From Granulicella sp. (GTDB taxonomy: Bacteria > Acidobacteriota > Terriglobia > Terriglobales > Acidobacteriaceae), in assembly GCA_027450185.1 (NCBI GenBank), contig DAIDKF010000006.1:70795-116494 (forward strand): 45,700 nt of DNA, given 5' to 3'. The notes below the pieces were generated by a model. That model worked only from the letters and a program-made list of their open reading frames with translations. It was not told the DNA's origin and did not search any database. The translations under genes were made by a program, and so were the position numbers. This document shows, piece after piece, positions 17,366 to 24,588 of the stretch. Within the stretch, counting starts at the first letter, position 1, and every line of letters starts with the position of its first letter.

Positions 17366-18285
17366 ACTGGTCTGGCGTAATGCCCGCAATGACAACACCC
17401 TTCACCCCCGAGATGAAGGTCGATCACAAATTTTTGGCGCAGCATGCAGCCTGGCAACTCGGCAATGGCTGTGCCGGCCTCATCATGCTGGGCTCGCTCG
17501 GCGAAGGTGCAACCCTGGAGCACGAAGAGAAGATCGACATCCTGAAGACCGCCATCCGTGTGGCCGGCAAGCTTCCTGTCGTCGCGTCGATCTCCGCGCT
17601 CTCCACCGCCGCCGCCGTCAGGCTCGCGAAAGAAGCAGAGGATCTCGGTTGCTCCGGTCTCATGGTCCTTCCGCCTTATGTCTACACCTCAGACTGGCAC
17701 GAGATGAAGCAGCACGTCACAGCCATCTTTAGCGCGACGAAGCTCGGCTGCATGCTCTACAACAACCCCGTCGCCTACAAGACAGACTTTCTTCCCGAGC
17801 AGATCGCCGAACTCGCTGGCGAGCACCAGAACCTCAAAGCCGTGAAAGAATCAAGCACCGATGTCCGTCGTGTGGCTGCAATTCGCGCTCTGCTCTCCGA
17901 CAGGCTCAGCGTCTTCGTTGGCGTCGACGACGTGATCGTCGAGGCGCTCGGTATAGGAGCGGTTGGCTGGGTCGCCGGCCTCGTAAACGCCTATCCCGCC
18001 GAGTCCGTGAAACTCGTTGAACTCGTCCAGGCCGGCAAGCATCAGGAGGCATTCGAGCTCTACCGCTGGTTTCTTCCGCTGCTTCGCCTCGATACCGTGC
18101 CCAAGTTCGTGCAACTGATCAAATGGGTGCAGGAGCAGGCCCGTGTCGGCTCTGCGCGCGTGCGCGCCCCGCGCCTCGAACTGCAGGGCAAAGATCTCGC
18201 CGAAGCCAAAGCCGTATTCGAAAAAGCAAACGCCACGCGTGCCTCCATCAACGAACGGCCCATCTCAGAGTTCGCCGGAGCTTAA
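17362..18285 (+). CDS. DapA-family 1-pyrroline-4-hydroxy-2-carboxylate deaminase
   Basis: Member of the dihydrodipicolinate synthase/N-acetylneuraminate lyase TIM-barrel family, 307 residues. Tyr133 (CMLYNNPV) and the Schiff-base Lys162 (AVKESS) are in place. The N-terminus VMPAMTTPFTPEM and SLGEGATLEHEEK are close to known deaminases of the hydroxyproline route. The family turns 1-pyrroline-4-hydroxy-2-carboxylate into alpha-ketoglutarate semialdehyde with loss of ammonia. A DapA assignment to lysine synthesis is unlikely because the gene is translationally coupled to the dehydrogenase subunits. It closes the operon before a hairpin terminator. The following step is encoded 10 kb away at 28124. 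Confidence 0.9.
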   Translation: MNWSGVMPAMTTPFTPEMKVDHKFLAQHAAWQLGNGCAGLIMLGSLGEGATLEHEEKIDILKTAIRVAGKLPVVASISALSTAAAVRLAKEAEDLGCSGLMVLPPYVYTSDWHEMKQHVTAIFSATKLGCMLYNNPVAYKTDFLPEQIAELAGEHQNLKAVKESSTDVRRVAAIRALLSDRLSVFVGVDDVIVEALGIGAVGWVAGLVNAYPAESVKLVELVQAGKHQEAFELYRWFLPLLRLDTVPKFVQLIKWVQEQARVGSARVRAPRLELQGKDLAEAKAVFEKANATRASINERPISEFAGA

Positions 18286-18297
18286 CCCTCTCAGCCC

Positions 18298-18330
18298 GAG
18301 GCCCGTGCACTCCTCTGCGCGGGCCTCTTT
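18298..18330 (+). terminator. Hairpin terminator of the hydroxyproline operon
   Basis: GAGGCCCG (18298-18305) pairs with CGGGCCTC (18320-18327) and is followed by TTT. It sits 13 nt after the deaminase stop. Confidence 0.7.
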
Positions 18331-18340
18331 CCATTTCGTC

Positions 18341-18350
18341 GATACAATTC
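18341..18350. promoter_or_regulatory. ATACAATT element before GH27 gene
   Basis: GATACAATTC contains ATACAATT, as found in the candidate operator at 10097 and in reverse at 24528. It lies 16 nt before the start codon. It is too short to separate an operator half-site from a -10 box. Confidence 0.25.
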
Positions 18351-18365
18351 GTCCTGGAGGTTCTC

Positions 18366-19913
18366 ATGAACGTCGCAACCCGTACGATCCTTGCCTGCAC
18401 CATCGCACTTTGCACTGCCAGCACATCTGCGCTCGCTCAGTCCAGCCTCAACGGCTATTGGGATCTCCGCGTGCCGAATCCCAGCGGCGACGGCACCTTC
18501 CTCGACACATACTTCCAGTTGCAACAAAATGGCGACGCTCTCAGCGGACAGCTCATCCGCTGGCATCACACCACGCCAATCGTTGGCACCGTCAAGAAGG
18601 ATTCGCTTCACTTCGCGACGCAGCCGCCCGCATCCGCGCCCAGATGGGAGCAGCGTCCGATCGTATTCGATGGCACCTTTGCGAACAATCATCTGACACT
18701 CTCGCTGCAACGCGGCAGCCATCCGGTTCATGCAGTTGCCATACGTGTGACAGAAGAAGCAACGCAGCCCCCCACGCCGCTGCCGCTCCCCGCCCTGCAC
18801 GACGTCCCTGATAACGGCCTCGCGCGCACGCCACCCATGGGATGGAACAGTTGGAACAAGTTCGCCAACAAAGTGGACGACGCCTCCGTTCGCGCCATGG
18901 CCGACGCGATGGTCTCAAGCGGCATGAGCAAAGTAGGCTACGTCTATATCAACATCGATGACACCTGGGAGCTCGGACGCGACGCAGCCGGCAACATCCT
19001 CCCCAACAAAAAATTTCCTGACATGAAGGCGCTCGCCGACTACGTGCACTCCAAAGGCCTGAAGATCGGCATCTACTCAAGCCCCGGCCCCAAGACCTGC
19101 GCATACTACGAGGGCAGCTTCGGCCACGTGCAGCAGGACGCAGCCACCTACGCCAAGTGGGGCATCGACTACCTCAAGTATGACCTCTGCACCGACCTCG
19201 ATGTCTACAACGACGACGCCCCCACCCTCCAGGCCATCTATCAGCAGATGGGTGACGCACTCCAGGCGACGCATCGGCCCATCGTCTACAGCTTGTGTGA
19301 ATACGGGCGCGCCAACGTGTGGACCGGCTGGGGCGAGAAGAGCGGCGGCAACCTCTGGCGCACAACCGGCGACATCGAGGACAACTGGCAGTCGATGGAT
19401 AAGATCGGATTCAGCCAGATCAAAATTGCTCCATTTGTGAAGCCCGGTCACTGGAACGATCCTGACATGCTCGAGATTGGCAACGGCGGAATGACCGCCG
19501 ATGAGTATCGTACGCACATGAGCCTCTGGTCCCTCCTCGCCGCTCCGCTCATCGCCGGCAACGACCTCCGCACAATGACCGACGAGACCCGGAGCATCCT
19601 CATGAATACGGAGATCATCGCAATCGATCAGGACCCGCGCTTCCAGCCCGTCACCGAAGTCTCCCACGACGGCGACATCGAAGTGTTGATGCGGCCGCTG
19701 CACGACGGGTCCGTTGCCGTTGGCATCTTCAATCGCGGCCAGCAAGCCTCCACGGGAAGCTTCTCGCGCTCCAGCCTTCCCGCCGGCTTCAAAGGCAAAA
19801 CTCTCAGCGTACGCGATCTCTGGAAACACGTCGATGCTTCCATCAACGGCGACGACTTCACCACAACCGTTCCCATGCATGGTGTCGTCATGCTTCGCAT
19901 AGCAACCCGCTAG
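18366..19913 (+). CDS. GH27 alpha-galactosidase, secreted
   Basis: Retaining alpha-galactosidase of 515 residues. The ATG at 18366 has GGAGG 5 nt upstream and starts a signal peptide ending SALAQ. An N-terminal beta-rich extension (about 25-140) precedes the GH27 barrel, which opens with the hallmark PPMGWNSWNKF. The nucleophile is Asp273 in YLKYDLC and the acid/base Asp lies in WNDPDML (about 363-369). A C-terminal beta-sandwich follows. In extensins single alpha-galactose is attached to Ser, so this enzyme would remove that decoration; other galactosides (raffinose-type, galactomannan) are equally possible substrates. The gene has its own ribosome site after the operon terminator, and a convergent neighbour lies downstream. 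Confidence 0.93.
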   Translation: MNVATRTILACTIALCTASTSALAQSSLNGYWDLRVPNPSGDGTFLDTYFQLQQNGDALSGQLIRWHHTTPIVGTVKKDSLHFATQPPASAPRWEQRPIVFDGTFANNHLTLSLQRGSHPVHAVAIRVTEEATQPPTPLPLPALHDVPDNGLARTPPMGWNSWNKFANKVDDASVRAMADAMVSSGMSKVGYVYINIDDTWELGRDAAGNILPNKKFPDMKALADYVHSKGLKIGIYSSPGPKTCAYYEGSFGHVQQDAATYAKWGIDYLKYDLCTDLDVYNDDAPTLQAIYQQMGDALQATHRPIVYSLCEYGRANVWTGWGEKSGGNLWRTTGDIEDNWQSMDKIGFSQIKIAPFVKPGHWNDPDMLEIGNGGMTADEYRTHMSLWSLLAAPLIAGNDLRTMTDETRSILMNTEIIAIDQDPRFQPVTEVSHDGDIEVLMRPLHDGSVAVGIFNRGQQASTGSFSRSSLPAGFKGKTLSVRDLWKHVDASINGDDFTTTVPMHGVVMLRIATR

Positions 19914-19932
19914 CCCTGCGCACCAACGGCAA

Positions 19933-19955
19933 AGGCCGGCGCATCGAGCCGGCCT
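19933..19955. terminator. GC-rich hairpin between convergent genes
   Basis: AGGCCGGC pairs with GCCGGCCT across a 7-base loop, in the gap between the GH27 gene and the end of the DUF5695-like gene. The U-run is poor, so termination efficiency is uncertain. Confidence 0.55.
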
Positions 19956-19985
19956 CTGCCATCGTACGAACAACGCTTGCTCCTC

Positions 19986-22814
19986 TTACTTCTTTGTCTC
20001 CGCCAGTGCCACCGTCGTCTCGCCGCTGCTCAGTGGAATCACCGTCGCTCCAGCATCTCGCACAGCCTTCGTCGCTACATCCCAGGTCACATCGCCACGC
20101 ATCAACTGCGTCTCGGTGAGTCGCAGCCGCGCCGTCGACACGAACTCGCTGGCAGGGGCCAGATGCAGTGTGACCGTGCCCTTGTGCGTGTTGTAATCGG
20201 CCGAAACAATTTTGCCCGCATCCAGTGTGATCCACAGCCCCAGCGGCGCAACGAAGAGTCGATCGCGCGAGCTGTCGAGCACAGTGATGTGCACAACGCC
20301 GCGCCTGTCCTCAACATTGCCTCCGAAGCACAGCCACCCCATCGTGTCATCATGTGTCACAAACGTCCCCGTGTTCATCGCCTGCCCGAAGAAGTTTGGT
20401 CCATAGTCGCCCGTGTACGGGTCGTACATCATCAGGTCAGGGAAGGAGTGGAACGCCGCGGACGCGAAGCCCTTCTCATCGATGTTCGCCAGCGGCCCCA
20501 TCACCCCGCCGTATCCCACGCGCAGCAGGTAAAGATCGTCAGGGTGCAACCGGTACTCCGCAAGCAGCGGAATTGCATTGATGCCCGAGCCATAGTGGTG
20601 CAGTTGGCGCTCGAGCCGAGCGTACTTCTCCTTCCCCCCGTAGATGAAGTCCCAGTACCGGCGCGCGCTCCCGTTATACCCCCAGCTTGGAATCGTCGGG
20701 TCGTACGCCAGAATTGCATTCAAGGTCACCTCAGCCTTCACGTCGTCGTGGAAGTAGCGCGTCCAGTCATACACCTCTTCCTGTCCCGTCGAGTCCCATG
20801 GCATCTCGCTTCCAAAGGGATACGCCTCTGTCTTCCACACATCGGCGCGCGCACGCATCAAGGCTTCCAGCTTCGCGGCCTTGTCCGTCCATCCTTCTGC
20901 CTTCAGGTCGTCGAGCAGCCGCACGAACACCGTTCCTTCCATCTGGCCAAAGCGCGTGTAGTACGGTGCCTGGGTGCACATCGCCAGAGTCGTCTCGTAC
21001 GCCTGGTTCAGATACCACTGCCAATCGTGGTTCGTCACCAGCCCGTGGGTGTTGCGCGCCGTCCGGTACAACGACCAGTACGCCGCCACCACATGAGGAT
21101 AGTTGTAGGAGCGTCCCACATCATCCGCGCCCTCCTTGTTCCAACTCGTCCAACTCGTCCAGTTCAACTTCGGATCATAGGAGAAGCCGGGCACCAGCGC
21201 AGGCTGATAGAAGAACAGGCTCTTATGCACACCATACTTGTGTTCGCCTTCGCTGTTCTGCAGATGTCCCCAAAGCACGCCATCCACAAAGCTCTCCAGC
21301 TTCGCGATCTCTGCCTTGTCGGGTTCGAGGTACTCCTTCATCGAAGCCGCCAGCCACGATCCCGCTCCCGCCTCATCGCTCAGCCCCGCAATCCACACTC
21401 GCGAGTCCTGCGTCACCTGCTTTCCTGCCTCATTGTCATAGCTGATGATCGATGGTCCGCGATGAAACGGATCATGCGGATCATCGAACCACTGCTGTTG
21501 AAACAGGAAGCGTCCCATATCCGCAATCGCCTCCGTCTCCGGCTTGATCGTGCGGTAGCCAATGCTCTGCACCATCCCATCGGCGTAGGTGATCACCAGC
21601 CGAAAACGTCCCCACTGTCTGCCGCGCAGCGTATACGCGTGCAGTCCATGGCTATTCATCCCGTCATCATGAATCTCTACCGCGGCTGCCGGTTCGCCCG
21701 CAATCGATCGCACCGGCTTGTCATAGCGCAGAAAAAGTCGGGCCTCGATATCCTGCGGCAGCACATAGCCGGGTACGCCCACAGCAACTGGCCGCTTATG
21801 TTCCGCAAGCGTCGCTTCAATCTGCCGCAGGTTTGGCGCAACCAGGAACCGCACGCCATAGGTCACACTCTTTCCCGGCGCCAGCGTGGCGGAACTCGCC
21901 GGGTTCCACTCCTGCACTCCCCTCCACTCATTCTCTGTATACCCTTCCGAGTGCACCATCCAGTCGAATGAGCCTTCAAACGTAGTGCCGCGCGGCGTCG
22001 GGTCGTTATCCAGCAGACCCTCGCCCGTCTGGCGGTTGCGATGATCCAGAATCGGCTTCCACGCCTCAAACGGTGTGTGTCCATCCGGTACCACCAGCAA
22101 CACCGGTCCCGTCCCACTCAACTGCGACACCTGCACATAGCCTGCATCTTCCCCAATGTACGGATCGTAAAAGGAGCAGATGCGATACGCCTGGTCCAGC
22201 GTGCGTCCGTTCAGAATGTTGTTGAACACCATCGGAATCCCGAGTCCACCAATCTCCACCGCCGAGCCAGACGTATTCGTGAGCGTAAAACGCAGCGCAA
22301 GCGTACCTCCCTCACTCGACCACGTCCGCACAATCTTCAGCGGCGTCCCACCCGGCAGGCTGGAGCTCACATCGCCCGCAAACTGTTTGGCGTCTGCTGC
22401 AAGCACCGTCACCGGGTTGCGCCGGTACGCGGTCGAAACATCCGTCCATCCACTCGCGCCCGCAGCGCGATACCGCACATCAAGATCGCCCAGGTGATAA
22501 AACGTGTTGGCCGAGCGCTGCTTCAGCAGATCGCCCGGGGTGTAGTCCAGCGTGGCATCGCTGCTGGGCGTCAGCGATGCCGCCGTGCCTGAATAGCGCA
22601 GCAATTCCACCTTCAGATCAGGTGTGCTCAACGAAATCCTTCCACCGTCCAGCATCGGACCCGGCGGCAGCTCACCCGGTCTGTGTCTCTGCTGTCCTTG
22701 TGCCGTGCTCCCCAGTCCAACCCAAAGCAGAAGCGCGCAGATGCTGAAACCAAGCGGCCAAACACGGTAAGAAGCCAGATGTACTTCTTGAATCACAAGG
22801 AGACGATTACGCAT
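19986..22814 (-). CDS. Large secreted DUF5695-like protein, putative glycosidase
   Basis: About 942 residues from the ATG at 22814, favoured because AGGTGAGG lies 5 nt upstream; a GTG at 22826 is four codons longer. The signal/anchor helix is FSICALLLWVGLG. The N-terminal half (about 50-400) is beta-rich, with GGLGIPMVFNN. The second half is helical with many Trp/Tyr and acidic residues (WTSWTSWNKEGADD, YNYPHVVAAYWSLY, EVYDWTRYFHDD, SWGYNGSARRYWDF). I recognise it as DUF5695-like, a family without an established activity as far as I know. The fold order suggests an alpha/alpha-barrel carbohydrate-active enzyme. It is divergent from the GH43-like gene, with TGTATACA in the gap, and so probably coregulated with the locus. 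Confidence 0.75.
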   Translation of the reverse strand: MRNRLLVIQEVHLASYRVWPLGFSICALLLWVGLGSTAQGQQRHRPGELPPGPMLDGGRISLSTPDLKVELLRYSGTAASLTPSSDATLDYTPGDLLKQRSANTFYHLGDLDVRYRAAGASGWTDVSTAYRRNPVTVLAADAKQFAGDVSSSLPGGTPLKIVRTWSSEGGTLALRFTLTNTSGSAVEIGGLGIPMVFNNILNGRTLDQAYRICSFYDPYIGEDAGYVQVSQLSGTGPVLLVVPDGHTPFEAWKPILDHRNRQTGEGLLDNDPTPRGTTFEGSFDWMVHSEGYTENEWRGVQEWNPASSATLAPGKSVTYGVRFLVAPNLRQIEATLAEHKRPVAVGVPGYVLPQDIEARLFLRYDKPVRSIAGEPAAAVEIHDDGMNSHGLHAYTLRGRQWGRFRLVITYADGMVQSIGYRTIKPETEAIADMGRFLFQQQWFDDPHDPFHRGPSIISYDNEAGKQVTQDSRVWIAGLSDEAGAGSWLAASMKEYLEPDKAEIAKLESFVDGVLWGHLQNSEGEHKYGVHKSLFFYQPALVPGFSYDPKLNWTSWTSWNKEGADDVGRSYNYPHVVAAYWSLYRTARNTHGLVTNHDWQWYLNQAYETTLAMCTQAPYYTRFGQMEGTVFVRLLDDLKAEGWTDKAAKLEALMRARADVWKTEAYPFGSEMPWDSTGQEEVYDWTRYFHDDVKAEVTLNAILAYDPTIPSWGYNGSARRYWDFIYGGKEKYARLERQLHHYGSGINAIPLLAEYRLHPDDLYLLRVGYGGVMGPLANIDEKGFASAAFHSFPDLMMYDPYTGDYGPNFFGQAMNTGTFVTHDDTMGWLCFGGNVEDRRGVVHITVLDSSRDRLFVAPLGLWITLDAGKIVSADYNTHKGTVTLHLAPASEFVSTARLRLTETQLMRGDVTWDVATKAVRDAGATVIPLSSGETTVALAETKK

Positions 22815-22828
22815 AGAAAACCTCACCT

Positions 22829-22841
22829 AATGTATACAATA
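22829..22841. promoter_or_regulatory. Candidate GntR operator, perfect TGTATACA palindrome
   Basis: AATGTATACAATA contains the perfect 8-bp palindrome TGTATACA (22831-22838). It lies just upstream of the DUF5695-like start and would overlap an ATG at 22830 if that were the GH43 start. This is the best-formed of the related sites in the locus. Confidence 0.5.
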
Positions 22842-22895
22842 AAGTATGTGAAATTGGGTATCCTTAGCCCCGCACTCTCCTCTTCGGGAGGCTTC

Positions 22896-24512
22896 TTGCA
22901 CCATCTCCATCGCACCCTGCTCTACGCATCCGCTGTCCTTGCTCTGACGCTCCCCGCGTTCACGCAACAACCGCTCACCATCCACAGCGCCGGAAACCCC
23001 ATCGTCTCCGACGGTTCGTTCTACTCCGCCGATCCCGCGCCCATCGTCGTTGGCGACACCCTCTACATCCTCACCGGCCGCGACCAGGCCCCGCCCAACG
23101 TCAACGACTTCATCATGCCGGAGTGGGGCCTTCTCGCCACCAAGAACGTCGCCTCGCAGCAGTGGAAGCTCTATCCGGAGTTCCTTCGTCCCGAGCAGGT
23201 CTTCGCCTGGGCCACGCCCGGCCGCGCCTACGCCGGCCAGATCGTACAGGGGACCGACCATCGCTTCTATCTCTACGCGCCCGTAGAACAGGCCAACTCT
23301 CCCAACCGCGACCCCTTCGCCATCGGCGTAGCCGTCTCTGACAGCGTCCTCGGCCCTTGGAGAGACGCGCACCCCTCCGGCCCCGTCATCTCGCAGTCCG
23401 TGCCCGAACCGGATCGCATCCAGAACATCGACCCCACCGTCCTGGTCGATCGCGACGGCCGCGTCTATATCTATTGGGGAACCTTCGGCCGTCTGCGCGG
23501 CATGGAACTCCAGCCCGACATGGTCACGCCCAAAGGTCACGAGTTCACCGTCGACACGCTGACCGGTTTCTTTGAGGCATCCCGCATCTTCCGCCGCAAC
23601 GACACCTACTATCTGCTCTACGCCGACAACCAGGCTGGTCCGGACTCACCCTGCACCGCGGCCGTCTATCACGCCTGCATCGCCTACGGAACTGCGCCTA
23701 CGCCCCTCGGTCCCTGGACCTACCGCGGCGTCATCCTCGACGTCGTCTCCTCCACCACCTCACACCCCGGTGTCGCTCGCTTCAAGGGAAAGTGGTATCT
23801 CGTCTATCACACCGCCGACGCCAGGGGCGGTGGTCACTTCCGTCGCAGCCTCGCCATCGACCGTATGCAGTGGGACGACACCGTCTCACCCGCGCGCATC
23901 CTCAAAGTCACCCAGACCCACGAGCCATCTCCCCCACCTCCACCCAGCCGCAACATCGCGCCCGCCGCGCTCGCATCGGCCTCCAACCAGCCCATCCCTC
24001 TGCAGTATTGGATCAAGGCTCTCAACGACGGCATCGTTCGCCCCAACCCCCTGCCTCCGGACATGTGGGCTAGCTGGACCCCGCATAATCCGCCAACGCA
24101 ATGGATTCAGTACCAGTGGGCCCGGCCCGTCACCCTCAACGAGTCGCGCATCTACTTCTGGGGCGACCACCCCGCTGGAGCCTCCGAAGGCGTCGCACCG
24201 CCCGCCGCCTGGCATCTTGAGTACTGGGACGGCGGCAAGTGGGTCGCCATCGCGGGCCGCCATCCCTACCCCACCCAGGCGGATTCCTTCAACGATGTCA
24301 CCTTCGCACCCGTCACCACCCGTTGTCTGCGCGCCATCTTCGACGCCTCCGGTTCCGATGGTCACCATGCGGCCGTCGCAGTAGAAGAGTGGGAGGCCCT
24401 TGCGTCTCAGCCCGTTGCGCGCGAGAATCTTCCATCCCTCACACCCTCTGGCGGAGCGCCAGCCGGATGTGGAACCGGCCGGCCAGTTGACAGCGTGGGC
24501 GCAGGTCGGTAA
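22896..24512 (+). CDS. GH43-like glycosidase with C-terminal discoidin-like domain
   Basis: Inverting five-bladed beta-propeller glycosidase, 538 residues. The start is a TTG at 22896, chosen because GGGAGG lies 4 nt upstream and a clean signal peptide follows (MHHLHRTLLYASAVLALTLP, cleavage near AFTQ). The ATG at 22830 lies within the TGTATACA site and gives an odd N-terminus. The GH43 triad is visible: Asp46 (SADPAPIV), Asp179 (NIDPTVLVD), Glu227 (FFEASRIF). After a Pro-rich linker (PSPPPPPS), residues about 350-510 look like an F5/8C-type carbohydrate-binding domain. GH43 enzymes are mostly arabinofuranosidases, xylosidases or exo-galactanases; which applies cannot be settled here. Its neighbour GH127 makes an arabinose-related role the first guess. 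Confidence 0.85.
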   Translation: MHHLHRTLLYASAVLALTLPAFTQQPLTIHSAGNPIVSDGSFYSADPAPIVVGDTLYILTGRDQAPPNVNDFIMPEWGLLATKNVASQQWKLYPEFLRPEQVFAWATPGRAYAGQIVQGTDHRFYLYAPVEQANSPNRDPFAIGVAVSDSVLGPWRDAHPSGPVISQSVPEPDRIQNIDPTVLVDRDGRVYIYWGTFGRLRGMELQPDMVTPKGHEFTVDTLTGFFEASRIFRRNDTYYLLYADNQAGPDSPCTAAVYHACIAYGTAPTPLGPWTYRGVILDVVSSTTSHPGVARFKGKWYLVYHTADARGGGHFRRSLAIDRMQWDDTVSPARILKVTQTHEPSPPPPPSRNIAPAALASASNQPIPLQYWIKALNDGIVRPNPLPPDMWASWTPHNPPTQWIQYQWARPVTLNESRIYFWGDHPAGASEGVAPPAAWHLEYWDGGKWVAIAGRHPYPTQADSFNDVTFAPVTTRCLRAIFDASGSDGHHAAVAVEEWEALASQPVARENLPSLTPSGGAPAGCGTGRPVDSVGAGR

Positions 24513-24516
24513 TCGT

Positions 24517-24538
24517 AATGTATTCGAAATTGTATGCA
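24517..24538. promoter_or_regulatory. Candidate GntR operator before GH127 operon
   Basis: AATGTATTCGAAATTGTATGCA holds two half-sites, AATGTAT and ATTGTAT, around TTCGAA. It lies in the 76-bp gap before the GH127 start and resembles the sites at 22829 and 10095. Confidence 0.4.
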
Positions 24539-24588
24539 TCGACCGCTGGCAAAGCCATCGACACATCACCGGAAAAGGGGCACCACCA

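Noticed and set aside
17362-18285. Lysine-pathway dihydrodipicolinate synthase (dapA)
   Set aside because: Same fold, but translationally coupled to the D-hydroxyproline dehydrogenase subunits; the deaminase role fits better.
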